A stretch of 64,000 bases of DNA from Pseudomonas sp. DTU_2021_1001937_2_SI_NGA_ILE_001 (GTDB lineage: Bacteria > Pseudomonadota > Gammaproteobacteria > Pseudomonadales > Pseudomonadaceae). Under the pieces are notes generated by a model. The model saw nothing but the letters and a program-made list of their open reading frames with translations, ran no database searches and was not told the origin of the DNA. Below are positions 56,222 to 64,000 of this stretch, in pieces. Location: contig NZ_CP135971.1 of the NCBI RefSeq assembly GCF_032463525.1, positions 2,356,001-2,420,000 on the forward strand. The letters run 5' to 3'. The position numbers were made by a program, and so were the translations under genes. How positions within the stretch are numbered: the first letter of the stretch is position 1; each line of letters opens with the position of its first letter.

Positions 56222-58366
56222 TCAGGAAATCTCACGGTGGAACGGCGGCAGGGCATTGAGAATCGCCTTGCCATAGCGTTGGGTGACCACCCGACGGTCC
56301 AGCAGGGTAATGGTGCCGCGGTCGGCCTCGGTGCGCAGCAGCCGTCCGCAGGCCTGGATCAGACGCAACGAGGCGTCAGGTACGGCGATTTCCATGAACG
56401 GATTGCCGCCACGCGCCTCGATCCACTCGGCCAGCGCCGCCTCCACCGGGTCGTCCGGTACGGCGAAGGGGATCTTGGCAATCACCACGTGTTCGCAATA
56501 GGCACCGGGCAGGTCGACGCCCTCGGCGAAGCTGGCCAGACCGAACAGCACGCTGGACTCGCCGCTGTCGACCCGCGCCTTGTGCTTGTTGAGGGTCTCC
56601 TGCTTGGACAGGTTGCCTTGGATGAACACCTGCTTGCGCCAGTCGCGGTCCAGGCCGTCGAACACTTCCTGCATCTGCTTGCGCGACGAGAACAGCACCA
56701 GGCTGCCCCGCGAGCCTTCGACCAGTTCCGGCAGGTCGCGGATGATCGCAGCGGTGTGCTCGGCGGCGTTGCGCGGGTCGGCCTTGAGGTCGGGCACCCG
56801 CAGCACACCGGCATCGGCATGGTGGAAGGGGCTCGGCACTACGGCGGTCACGGCATCGCGGGGCAGGCCGGAGCGCATGCGGTAGCGGTCGAACTTGCCC
56901 AGCGCGGTGAGCGTCGCCGAGGTCACCAGGGCGCCGTAGGCGACGTTCCACAGGTTGCGGCGCAGCATGTCGGCGGCGAGGATCGGGCTGGCGTTGACTT
57001 CGATGTCGAACAGCGCGCCGCTGTCGGCCAGGGTCAGCCAACGCGCCATCGGCGGCGTGTCTTCGGGGTCTTCGGCGGTGAAGGCGGTCCACAGCTCCCA
57101 GTTGCCCTGGGCACGGGCCAGCAGGCTGCCGAACAGCGGATACCACTCCTCGGCCTGGTGGCTGGCGATGCCGATGTTCACCTCGCCGTCCATGCCTTCC
57201 TTGAGCAGGTCGGCCAGGCGGGTGAACAGGTCGTTGAGGCGCGAGAAGCCCTTTTTCAGTTCGATGCCGATGTCACGGATGTGCTCGGGAATCACCCCGC
57301 CCACGAAGCGGTGCCGAGGGCGCTCGCGACCCTCCATGTCTTCACCGGCGCGAAAATCGGCCAACTGTTCGCAGGCGGCGAACATGAACTGCTGCTGGTT
57401 CTTCACTTCCCGCGCCAGTTCCGGCACCTGTTCGATGAGCCGCCCCAGGTCGCCGGGCAACGGGTGCTGGGCCAGCAGCTTGGTAAGGTTCTTGGCGGTC
57501 TGTTCCAGCCAGTCGGCGGTGGAACGCAGCCGAGTGTAATGGGCGAAGTGACCGATGGCTTTGTCGGGCAGGTGATGGCCCTCGTCGAACACGTAGATGG
57601 TGTCGCGCGGGTCGGGCAGCACGGCGCCGCCGCCCAGGGCCAGGTCGGCAAGCACCATGTCGTGGTTGGTGACGATCACGTCGACCTTGCCCATGCCTTC
57701 GCGGGCCTTGTAGAAGGCGCACTGCTGGAAGTTCGGGCAATGCCGGCCAGTGCACTGGCTGTGGTCGGTGGTCAGCCGCGCCCAGGTCGGGTCGTCCAGC
57801 TCCTGGGGCCAGCTGTCGCGGTCGCCGTCCCATTTGTTGCCGGCCAGCTTCTGCAACATGCTGTTGAAGAGCTTCTGGCTGACTTCGTCGACCTCGATCT
57901 TGAAGCCTTCTTCTTCGAACAGCTGCGCTGTGGCGTTGGTCTGGTTGGTTTCCTGCAGCAGCAGGTCGAGCTTGGACAGGCACATGTAGCGGCCACGCCC
58001 CTTGGCCAGGGCGAAGCTGAAGTTCAGGCCGCTGTTGCGCATCAGGTCGGGCAGGTCCTTGTAGACGATCTGTTCCTGCAGGGCCACCGTGGCGGTGGCG
58101 ATCACCAGGCGCTTGCCCGCCGCCTTGGCCGCCGGGATCGACGCGATGGTGTAGGCGACGGTCTTGCCGGTACCCGTCCCGGCCTCCACCGCGACCACCG
58201 CCGGGTCACCGCTGCGTCGCCCTTCCTCGTCGGTCTCGACATCCCCCAGCACCTTGGCCACCTCGGCGATCATCAGGCGCTGGCCGTAACGTGGCTTGAG
58301 GCTTTTGGCTTCGAGAAAACGCGAGTAGGCGCCCTGGATCTGGGATTTGAGTTCGGTACTGATCAT
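56222..58366 (-). CDS. dinG: ATP-dependent DNA helicase DinG
   Basis: XPD-like 5'-3' helicase of 714 residues, close to the E. coli length of 716. Walker A EAGTGTGKTVAY, DEGHH box, and the iron-sulfur cluster cysteines seen as GRYMCLSK, then CTGRHC and QQCAFY. The C-terminal motif QACGRLLRTEADRG is typical of the family. It unwinds D-loops, R-loops and G-quadruplexes and is part of the damage response. No obvious LexA box seen in the 160 bp upstream. Confidence 0.95.
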   Translation of the reverse strand: MISTELKSQIQGAYSRFLEAKSLKPRYGQRLMIAEVAKVLGDVETDEEGRRSGDPAVVAVEAGTGTGKTVAYTIASIPAAKAAGKRLVIATATVALQEQIVYKDLPDLMRNSGLNFSFALAKGRGRYMCLSKLDLLLQETNQTNATAQLFEEEGFKIEVDEVSQKLFNSMLQKLAGNKWDGDRDSWPQELDDPTWARLTTDHSQCTGRHCPNFQQCAFYKAREGMGKVDVIVTNHDMVLADLALGGGAVLPDPRDTIYVFDEGHHLPDKAIGHFAHYTRLRSTADWLEQTAKNLTKLLAQHPLPGDLGRLIEQVPELAREVKNQQQFMFAACEQLADFRAGEDMEGRERPRHRFVGGVIPEHIRDIGIELKKGFSRLNDLFTRLADLLKEGMDGEVNIGIASHQAEEWYPLFGSLLARAQGNWELWTAFTAEDPEDTPPMARWLTLADSGALFDIEVNASPILAADMLRRNLWNVAYGALVTSATLTALGKFDRYRMRSGLPRDAVTAVVPSPFHHADAGVLRVPDLKADPRNAAEHTAAIIRDLPELVEGSRGSLVLFSSRKQMQEVFDGLDRDWRKQVFIQGNLSKQETLNKHKARVDSGESSVLFGLASFAEGVDLPGAYCEHVVIAKIPFAVPDDPVEAALAEWIEARGGNPFMEIAVPDASLRLIQACGRLLRTEADRGTITLLDRRVVTQRYGKAILNALPPFHREIS

Positions 58367-58528
58367 CGCTCGGGTTCGGGATACGGCAGAAAGGCTGGAT
58401 AAATTTTCAGTGTTTCGAAGTGGGCGCTATCATAGCGCGCTAATTCCATCTGCGCTGGACGCATCGCGGCAAAAGCGCCTTCATTGGTCGGACGACCGGC
58501 TCGTTCGCTCATCGCTCCCGAGGTTTCC

Positions 58529-58993
58529 ATGACCCTTTCCAGCCTTGTCTACACCTTGCACGTCCTGGCCGCACTGGTCTGGGTCGGAGGCATGTTCTTC
58601 GCCTGGATGGTCCTGCGCCCGGCCATCATCGCAGCCCTGGAGGGGCCGCTACGCCTGAAACTATGGGTCCAGGTGTTTCCGCGTTTCTTCGCCTGGGTGT
58701 GGGCGGCGGTGCTGATTCTGCCGGTCAGCGGTGTGCTGGTTGCCCGGGACAAATTTCCCAGCCTGGAGCTTGCGCCGCATTACGTGCAGGCCATGATCGG
58801 CCTGTATGTGGTGATGGTCGCGCTGTTCCTGCGTATTCATTCGTTACAGTTGCCGGAGCTGAAACAGGCCGTGGCCGCCGAGCAATGGGCTGACGGCGCC
58901 GCCGTGCTGGGGCGCATCCGCCGCATCGTGGGTATCAACCTGCTGCTGGGCCTGGCCGTGGTGGCGTTGGCCGCCGCACGACCGATGCTCTGA
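58529..58993 (+). CDS. CopD family membrane protein
   Basis: Inner-membrane protein of 154 residues with four hydrophobic helices, of the CopD/DUF2214-like family. The start VYTLHVLAALVWVGGMFFAW includes the family's His and its Gly-rich helix. Copper transport is the known role of CopD proper; here no copper genes lie nearby, so the role is open. Convergent on the glycine-rich secreted protein gene with no gap. Confidence 0.8.
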   Translation: MTLSSLVYTLHVLAALVWVGGMFFAWMVLRPAIIAALEGPLRLKLWVQVFPRFFAWVWAAVLILPVSGVLVARDKFPSLELAPHYVQAMIGLYVVMVALFLRIHSLQLPELKQAVAAEQWADGAAVLGRIRRIVGINLLLGLAVVALAAARPML

Positions 58994-59752
58994 TCAGAAG
59001 CGCTGCACGTTGACCGCACCGGCAGGCCCGGCCATACCGGCCTGCCCTGCCTGGCCACCATTACCGGCCTTGCCACCGGCCGCACGGTAGACGATGCAGC
59101 CCTTGGACTCACCGCCACGCCCGGCCTTGCCGCCCTCCCCGCCAGCGCCACCGGCACCGCCCTGGACATTCACCTCGATACGCTCGGCCGGAAAGGCCAC
59201 TGGCAGCTCCAGGCGCACCAGACCGCCGGCGGCGCCATCATGGCCGTTGCCGCCATTGTCGCCGTCATAGCCGCGCCCGGCCTGGCCCCAGGTGCAACCC
59301 GGCGCCTGGCCGTTGGCGCCATCCAGGCCGACGAAACCCGGCGCCCCGGTGCCGCCACGCGCGTCCACCGACAGGCGTTCGGCCTGCAGCTCATGCATAC
59401 GCAGGGTCAGGCTGCGACCGGGGGTCGGCGCCTTCTCGAAGGTGCCAGGCGCACCGCGGGCGGTGATCTGGCTACCGCTACCCAGTTGCCCCTGCCCCAC
59501 TTGCAGGCTGAGCGGCTGTGCGCTGGGCACGATGGCGATGCGCGCCTCGTGACCGAGCACCAACTGGCCGACCTTCAGTTCCGTGATATTGCCGGGCACC
59601 AGCAGGGTGCCGTAGTCGGCAACCTCCAGGCGCTGGATATCCAGCGACGTACCGCCAGCCGGCAGGCGCAGCAAAGAGTGCGACTGCACCAGGATGTCCT
59701 GGGCCATCGCCAGGGGGCTGCACAGGGCAGCGAGCAACAGCAGCTTACGCAT
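58994..59752 (-). CDS. Glycine-rich secreted protein with collagen-like tail
   Basis: Protein of 252 residues that I cannot assign. Residues 1-18 are a signal peptide (LLLLAALCSPLAMA). Residues 20-150 resemble a beta-helix with repeated hydrophobic strands (LEVADYGTLLVPGNI, QITARGAPG); residues about 150-250 are Gly-rich with GGAGGAGGEGGKAGRGG and GKAGNGGQAGQAGMAG, a Gly-X-Y-like pattern. Two Cys in the tail (APGCTWG, SKGCIVY) may form a disulfide. Overlaps the DUF1145 gene by 8 bp, so the two are cotranscribed. Similar proteins occur in other Pseudomonas, function unknown. Confidence 0.75.
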   Translation of the reverse strand: MRKLLLLAALCSPLAMAQDILVQSHSLLRLPAGGTSLDIQRLEVADYGTLLVPGNITELKVGQLVLGHEARIAIVPSAQPLSLQVGQGQLGSGSQITARGAPGTFEKAPTPGRSLTLRMHELQAERLSVDARGGTGAPGFVGLDGANGQAPGCTWGQAGRGYDGDNGGNGHDGAAGGLVRLELPVAFPAERIEVNVQGGAGGAGGEGGKAGRGGESKGCIVYRAAGGKAGNGGQAGQAGMAGPAGAVNVQRF

Positions 59753-60014
59753 GGCGAACCTCGGGTGTACCAATGGCCTTGATATGGAAAATGCCGAACA
59801 GGATGATCTTGCCGCGATCTCGCCAGGGCTGGGGGCGACCGCGCAGGCGGGCGTTGAACACAAGGATGTCCAGCACATGGACCGCCAGCAGCAGGCCGCC
59901 GGCCAGGTCGAACAGCACATCGAAGGGGCCCGGCAACCTCACCGCCAGGTTGAGCAGAATCACGGCCCAGACCACCAGCATCAGCAGCTTGCCCAAGCCC
60001 CAGAACAGTTTCAT
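59745..60014 (-). CDS. DUF1145 family membrane protein
   Basis: Small membrane protein of 89 residues of the DUF1145 type, with two hydrophobic helices (LLMLVVWAVILLNLAVRLPG and VLFDLAGGLLLAVHVLDILVF). The end KIILFGIFHIKAIG is characteristic. Upstream of and overlapping the glycine-rich secreted protein gene, so translation is coupled. Function unknown. Confidence 0.78.
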   Translation of the reverse strand: MKLFWGLGKLLMLVVWAVILLNLAVRLPGPFDVLFDLAGGLLLAVHVLDILVFNARLRGRPQPWRDRGKIILFGIFHIKAIGTPEVRHA

Positions 60015-60183
60015 CGTTGCTCGCCCCTGATATGCCCCCGGCGATCGCCGCCGCGTTGGTAGCGCACAGTACCGCCAAGCCGGTACGCGGCGCCAGCGGA
60101 GTTTGCCGAGCCATGGCGCAGGAACGAAAAGGCCCGCCCGGCGCGCTGCGCCAGTCGGGCCTTGGAACACGCAGCCGTGAAGA

Positions 60184-60894
60184 TCAGCGGTTGATCTTGA
60201 TCTCGACGCGACGGTTCAGGGCACGGCCTTCGGCGGTGCGGTTGTCAGCCACAGGATGGGCCTCGCCTTCACCGGTTACCGAGACGAACGAAGCACGCGG
60301 CACGCCGGTGCTGATCAGGTAGTCGGTCACCGAATGGGCACGGCGCTCGGACAGCTTCTGGTTGTAGGCGTCACTGCCGACGCTGTCGGTATGGCCGGTC
60401 ACACGCAGCTGCACGTTGGCGGCTTCTTTGCGCAGGCGCCCGGCGATCACGTCCAGGTTGGTGCGGTCCGAAGCGGTCAGGCGTGCCGAGTCGAACTCGA
60501 ACAGCACTTCCTTGTTGATGTTGATGACTTCTTCACGAGGCATCGGTGTAGGGGCGACCGGGACCGGCTCTGGCGCCGGTGGCGGGGCCAGCGGGCAGCC
60601 CGAAGCGTCGACCGGCGTGCCGCGTGGGGTGTTCGGGCACTTGTCGCGGCTGTTCGGTACACCGTCGCCATCGTCGTCACCGTCGCCATGCACGTAGCAG
60701 TAGGCGCCGGCCATCACGCCGACCGCGCCACCCAGGCTGGCCGCCACCGCCGCGGTCTGGAACGCGCCCACCGCCGCGCCGCCGAGGAAGCCGCCGGCCG
60801 CACATTTTGGCCAATCTTCCTTCTGCAGACCCGCACAACCCGTCAAAACACTGCTCACCAGAATCAAAGGTACAGCTGTCCGAAGCATATTCAT
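60184..60894 (-). CDS. OmpA-family lipoprotein with glycine zipper and thrombospondin-3-like repeat
   Basis: Outer-membrane lipoprotein of 236 residues. Lipobox in SVLTGC (Cys20), a glycine-zipper segment (GGFLGGAAVGAF, residues 33-45), a calcium-binding-like repeat DGDDDGDGVPNSRDKCP, then the OmpA-C peptidoglycan-binding domain with VTGHTDSVGSDAYNQKLSERR and GRALNRRVEIKI. Resembles Pal/OprF-type wall anchors in the last part. ATG 60894 has AGGGAG 9 nt upstream. Monocistronic. Confidence 0.88.
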   Translation of the reverse strand: MNMLRTAVPLILVSSVLTGCAGLQKEDWPKCAAGGFLGGAAVGAFQTAAVAASLGGAVGVMAGAYCYVHGDGDDDGDGVPNSRDKCPNTPRGTPVDASGCPLAPPPAPEPVPVAPTPMPREEVININKEVLFEFDSARLTASDRTNLDVIAGRLRKEAANVQLRVTGHTDSVGSDAYNQKLSERRAHSVTDYLISTGVPRASFVSVTGEGEAHPVADNRTAEGRALNRRVEIKINR

Positions 60895-61176
60895 TGTTCT
60901 GCACTCCCTAGGGGGCGGCGAGTCTGCCGCTGATGACGTTGCGAGGGCAATTTGCCACCGCGCTAGCGTTTGTCCTTTATCGATTCAAGAAGGTTCACCG
61001 CCCGGGCAGATAAAATTGCCGATTTTGCGAGCGTTTCGTCCTTTGCCGCTCGGCATTTGCCCCCCAGGGTGCAGACTAGAGGGGCTGGGAGGGTCGAGCG
61101 AAAAAACCGCCGATCCAGTAGACTTTTCGCCTGTCCCACCACCCTGTACCTGTCGCTTGCTCAGGAGAGCGTTTCG

Positions 61177-61674
61177 ATGACTGCCGGTTTTTCCACCCGC
61201 ACCCCGCAGCAAGCCCTGGCCGCCCTGCTCGACCGCTACGTCCCGGCACGCTTGCTGCTGATCGGCGCCGAAGACTTTCCGGCCCTGCAGGCGTTCCGCG
61301 AGGCACACCCGCAAACGCACGTGGCCGTCGCCGGCCCCGGCCCGCTGCCCGCCGAGCTGGCCGCGCAGCGCTTCGACCTGGCGCTGGTGGTCGATTGCCT
61401 GGAACACATGCCGCGCCGTGACGGCCTGCAACTGCTGGGCGGCATCCGCAACCTCAACGCCAGCCGCATCGCCGTACTGGCCGACCTGGCGGCCTGCGGC
61501 TGGCAGGAAACCGACTTCTTCGCCCTGGCCCTGCAGGCCAGCGAGCGCTTCGCCCGGAATGAGCAAGTGCTGACGCTGTTCACCTACGACCTGCGTGAAT
61601 ACAAGCAGGTGCCGGACTGGCTGAATGCCAAGTTCTGGGCCAACCCGGAAAACTTCGGCAAATACTGGTGGTAA
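61177..61674 (+). CDS. DUF6231-like protein of unknown function
   Basis: Cytoplasmic protein of 165 residues. It looks like a Rossmann-type, methyltransferase-related fold: ARLLLIGAEDFPALQAF followed by DLALVVDCLEHMPRRDG, as in SAM-dependent enzymes, but the first Gly-rich loop is reduced. It ends WANPENFGKYWW, a motif I associate with the DUF6231 family. Start at ATG 61177 with CAGGAG upstream; the longer frame to 60970 is not supported. Function unknown. Confidence 0.72.
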   Translation: MTAGFSTRTPQQALAALLDRYVPARLLLIGAEDFPALQAFREAHPQTHVAVAGPGPLPAELAAQRFDLALVVDCLEHMPRRDGLQLLGGIRNLNASRIAVLADLAACGWQETDFFALALQASERFARNEQVLTLFTYDLREYKQVPDWLNAKFWANPENFGKYWW

Positions 61675-61713
61675 GACCGCCGTTGCCCCCAGGCTGACGC
61701 CTGCAACGCGGCG

Positions 61714-62451
61714 TCAGCCGCGATAGCGACCCGGCTTGTGCCAGCGGATCAGCACCAGATTCATCGCCACGGTGCCGATCAGCGACCAGATCAGCTTGTC
61801 GGCCGGCATGAAGAACGCCGCCACGCCGAACAGGATGCAGTCGCAGACCAGCTGGGAGATGCCCGCGTTGATCGCGAACCGGCGCTGAATCCACAGCACC
61901 ATGGCCCCCGTGCCGCCCATCGACGCGTTGTGCCGGGCCAGGCACAGGATGCCCATACCCAACAGCGTGCCGCCAATTACCCAGCCAATCTCCGGATTGA
62001 TTCCCGAAGCATTGAGCGCCGGTGACACCAGCTTGACCCCCGCGCCCAACGCGAAGCTCACCAGCACGCTCTTGAGGGCGAAGCTGCGGCCCATGGTGAA
62101 CAGGGCGAACAGCAGGAACGGCACGTTGATCAACGGCACCAGCAAGGCGGCCGAATAAGGACTGAGGAACGAGCCGAGCAGCGCCATGCCGGCGATACCG
62201 CCGGTAATCAGCCCGCTTTGACCGAGGATGGCGATGCCGGTAGCGGCCAGGGTGATGCCGGTGAACAGCCCGTAGGCATCGTCCACAGCGGTGTGCCGGG
62301 GGTAGGTGGTAGGGCTGTCGAGTGGCGTGTCTGTGCGGCCTGCTCCCCTGCTCTCGGCGTGCGGGCCGGCGGGGTTGCCAGAGCGGCTGTGTAGCGAGTG
62401 GACGGGATGGCCGACGAGGGCCTGCGGCGTCTGCTGATCGAGTGGATGCAT
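61714..62451 (-). CDS. YitT family membrane protein
   Basis: Inner-membrane protein of 245 residues with five to six hydrophobic helices of the YitT/DUF161 type (GLFTGITLAATGIAILGQSG, MGRSFALKSVLVSFALG, ASMGGTGAMVLWIQRRF). The N-terminal 55 residues are polar. ATG 62451 has AAGGA 6 nt upstream. The substrate is unknown. Divergent from an Lrp-type gene 184 bp away, its likely regulator. Confidence 0.82.
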   Translation of the reverse strand: MHPLDQQTPQALVGHPVHSLHSRSGNPAGPHAESRGAGRTDTPLDSPTTYPRHTAVDDAYGLFTGITLAATGIAILGQSGLITGGIAGMALLGSFLSPYSAALLVPLINVPFLLFALFTMGRSFALKSVLVSFALGAGVKLVSPALNASGINPEIGWVIGGTLLGMGILCLARHNASMGGTGAMVLWIQRRFAINAGISQLVCDCILFGVAAFFMPADKLIWSLIGTVAMNLVLIRWHKPGRYRG

Positions 62452-62635
62452 GGCATGTCCTTGTGGGATTCCTGCCCTTGGCACCGCCCAGGTGGATCGC
62501 ACCATCGGGCCTGCGCTGAAACCTTCTGGGTCTCGGGGCTGCGCCGCTATTGTGTGCGTCTTCGCACAAAAAGTGCTTCCGATTTTTTTGGCTGAAACCC
62601 TAAGATCCGAAAATATTTTTCTCGGTGGCCGGAAA

Positions 62636-63100
62636 ATGCAAAAAAACCATCTCGACGACATAGACCGACGCATTCTCCAGATCCTCAGCCGCGATGCCCG
62701 CGCCAGCCTGCAGGAAATCGGCAAGCAGGTCGGCCTGTCGTCCAGCCCTTGCTGGCAGCGGATCAAGCGCATGGAAGAGTCCGGCCTTATCCAGGGCTAC
62801 CAGGCACGTATCGACATGGCCGGGCTCGGCTATGGCGAAGGCCTGATCGTGATGGTGACCCTGGACCTGCATGGTGATGAAGCCATGCAGAAGTTCGAAC
62901 AGGCGGTGGCCGAGATACCCGAGATCATTGAAGCGTGCCTGGTGTCGGGCGAGTACGATTACTTCCTGCGCCTGGCCGTGCGCGACACCCGCGACTACGA
63001 GCGCCTGCTGCGCGAGAAACTGTACAAAATCCCCGGCTTGCGACACTCGGTGTCGAGCTTCGTACTGCGTCAGCTAAAGGCCACCACTGCCCCGCTGTAG
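62636..63100 (+). CDS. Lrp/AsnC family transcriptional regulator
   Basis: Regulator of 154 residues: N-terminal helix-turn-helix with [22 protein letters not shown] (partly quoted) and [19 protein letters not shown], then the RAM/AsnC ligand-binding domain with [15 protein letters not shown]. These proteins respond to amino acids and form octamers. Start at ATG 62636 with a modest ribosome-binding site (GGCCGG). Divergent from the YitT gene, which may be an amino acid related target. Confidence 0.88.
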   Translation: MQKNHLDDIDRRILQILSRDARASLQEIGKQVGLSSSPCWQRIKRMEESGLIQGYQARIDMAGLGYGEGLIVMVTLDLHGDEAMQKFEQAVAEIPEIIEACLVSGEYDYFLRLAVRDTRDYERLLREKLYKIPGLRHSVSSFVLRQLKATTAPL

Positions 63101-63261
63101 CGAACGCTGCGGGTCAGATCGCCCTTGCGGTCTGCCCGTCTCTCACCAACACTGTCTGCTGCTTTGTCCCGTTGCCCCGAGGTTTGCGATGCCCCCAATG
63201 CCACCTGGCTGTATGTCCATCAACGCCCTGCTACCGGCTTGGCCGCTGCGAGTGCCGAGCC

Positions 63262-63732
63262 ATGAATAGCGCCAGTTGCCCCTGCGGCAGCGGCGACCTG
63301 CTGGCCAGCTGCTGCGGACGTTTTCATGGCGGGCAGCCGGCGCCCTGCGCCGAACGGCTGATGCGCTCGCGCTACAGCGCCTACGTGCTGGGTGAAGTGG
63401 ATTATCTGCTGGGCACCACCTTGCCGGCGCAGCAACCAGGCCTCGATCGCCAGGCCATCGCCCAATGGAGCGCACAGAGCACCTGGCTGGGCCTGGACGT
63501 GGAAAGCACCGAGGTGCTGGGCGGCAAGCCAGAGCATGCCTTCGTGACCTTCACCGCGCGCTGGCACGACGAACAGGGCGAACACAGCCACCGCGAGCGT
63601 TCGGCCTTCGTGCAGAACCAGGGGCGCTGGTATTTCATCGACCCCACCGTGCCGCTCAAGGCTGGCCGCAACGACGCCTGCCCCTGTGGCAGCGGGCAGA
63701 AATTCAAGAAGTGCTGCGCAGCTTATCTATAA
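63262..63732 (+). CDS. ychJ: YchJ family SEC-C motif protein
   Basis: Protein of 156 residues with two SEC-C zinc motifs, an N-terminal [14 protein letters not shown] and a C-terminal [13 protein letters not shown], around an NTF2-like domain ([21 protein letters not shown]). SEC-C motifs bind zinc and contact nucleic acids or SecB; the cellular role of YchJ is unknown. ATG 63262 is preceded by a weak site. Stands alone between the Lrp gene and a REP cluster. Confidence 0.9.
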   Translation: MNSASCPCGSGDLLASCCGRFHGGQPAPCAERLMRSRYSAYVLGEVDYLLGTTLPAQQPGLDRQAIAQWSAQSTWLGLDVESTEVLGGKPEHAFVTFTARWHDEQGEHSHRERSAFVQNQGRWYFIDPTVPLKAGRNDACPCGSGQKFKKCCAAYL

Positions 63733-63738
63733 GTTCGG

Positions 63739-63870
63739 GGCGGGAACGGCTTTAGCCGCAATACAGGTCAGTTAGACCGGGTAGGAGCGGCTTCAGCCGC
63801 GAAGCGACTGTCTGTTCACAACAGATGCAGTGAATTTCCTGGCATTTTTGCGGCTAAAGCCGCTCCCACC
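63739..63870. repeat. REP cluster including REPIN copy 3 (inverted)
   Basis: A half REP and the tag ACAGGTCAGTTAGACCGG (63739-63780) precede a complete REPIN at 63781-63870. Reverse-complemented, its centre contains GCCAGGAAATTCACTGCATC and TGTGAACAG, matching the copies at 34598 and 48255. Confidence 0.85.
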
Positions 63871-63935
63871 GGGCCACATGACGCCTAACCGAACAGTATT
63901 GGCTTCAGCCGCGAATTCCCCAGCCCGGAAATCCG

Positions 63936-64000
63936 TCAGAGAATCTTGAGATGCGAGGTATCCGGTGCAGGGGCGGGCGCCGGTTTTTTCGCTTCGCCCA
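63936..64000 (-). CDS. Possible 3' end of a protein with Ala/Pro-rich linker (partial)
   Basis: Reading in from the window's right edge on the minus strand, one frame is open for 20 codons (GEAKKPAPAPAPDTSHLKIL) and stops at TGA 63936-63938. The Ala/Pro linker followed by a short hydrophobic end looks like the C-terminus of a real protein, but too little is present to name it, and another frame could be the real one. Confidence 0.35.
   Translation of the reverse strand, partial: GEAKKPAPAPAPDTSHLKIL

Noticed and set aside
56177..58402. Open frame of 741 codons antisense to dinG
   Set aside because: Same mirror effect; the dinG frame has Walker A, DEGHH and cluster cysteines.

Overview
This 64 kb window is a continuous, gene-dense, GC-rich piece of a Pseudomonas chromosome, most probably from the P. 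putida group. That placement is inferred from recognisable proteins (a 363-residue XenA, PhaJ1 beside FadD1, the BraCDEFG operon, RapA near an MHYT-GGDEF-EAL protein) and from many short REP palindromes between genes. I see no rRNA, tRNA, CRISPR array, insertion sequence, integrase or phage gene. The window starts inside an AEC transporter gene and ends in what may be the 3' end of a minus-strand gene.

Region 1-18 kb is accessory metabolism and its regulation: a MocR regulator divergent from an EamA exporter; a flavodoxin-fold quinone reductase with its TetR repressor; a YbdG-type mechanosensitive channel; a compact SDR / EutH-like permease / LuxR cluster (6.7-9.8 kb); a very glycine-rich secreted protein; a GlxA-type AraC regulator divergent from an SDR-SDR-carboxymuconolactone decarboxylase operon; an ArsR regulator divergent from xenA; a DMT exporter; and azoR.

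Region 18-40 kb is mostly core: LysR, alpha/beta hydrolase, periplasmic cyclophilin, ABC exporter, FemAB-like acyltransferase, porin, a 373-residue KAS III, the helicase HrpA, then a lipid block (fadD1, alpha/beta hydrolase, phaJ1) that feeds and drains beta-oxidation and the PHA pathway, some small proteins, RapA and an MFS transporter. The usual second fadD copy is not at this site.

Region 40-64 kb has the c-di-GMP enzyme with intact GGDEF and EAL motifs; the complete branched-chain amino acid uptake operon braCDEFG, with a strong terminator after braC that probably lets the binding protein exceed the permease; a lipoprotein, an FAD protein, NhaA, a SlyB-like lipoprotein, PdxH, an OmpA-domain lipoprotein with an unusual histone-like lysine/alanine tail, an EstB-like serine hydrolase, DinG, a CopD-like protein, a glycine-rich secreted protein overlapping a DUF1145 gene, a second OmpA lipoprotein, and finally a YitT protein divergent from an Lrp regulator and YchJ.

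The most interesting leads are the orphan EutH-like permease module, the OmpA lipoprotein with the repetitive basic tail, and three dispersed copies of a REPIN whose non-REP centre is also conserved. Starts were chosen by reading ribosome-binding sites; family assignments come from remembered family features, not from any search.
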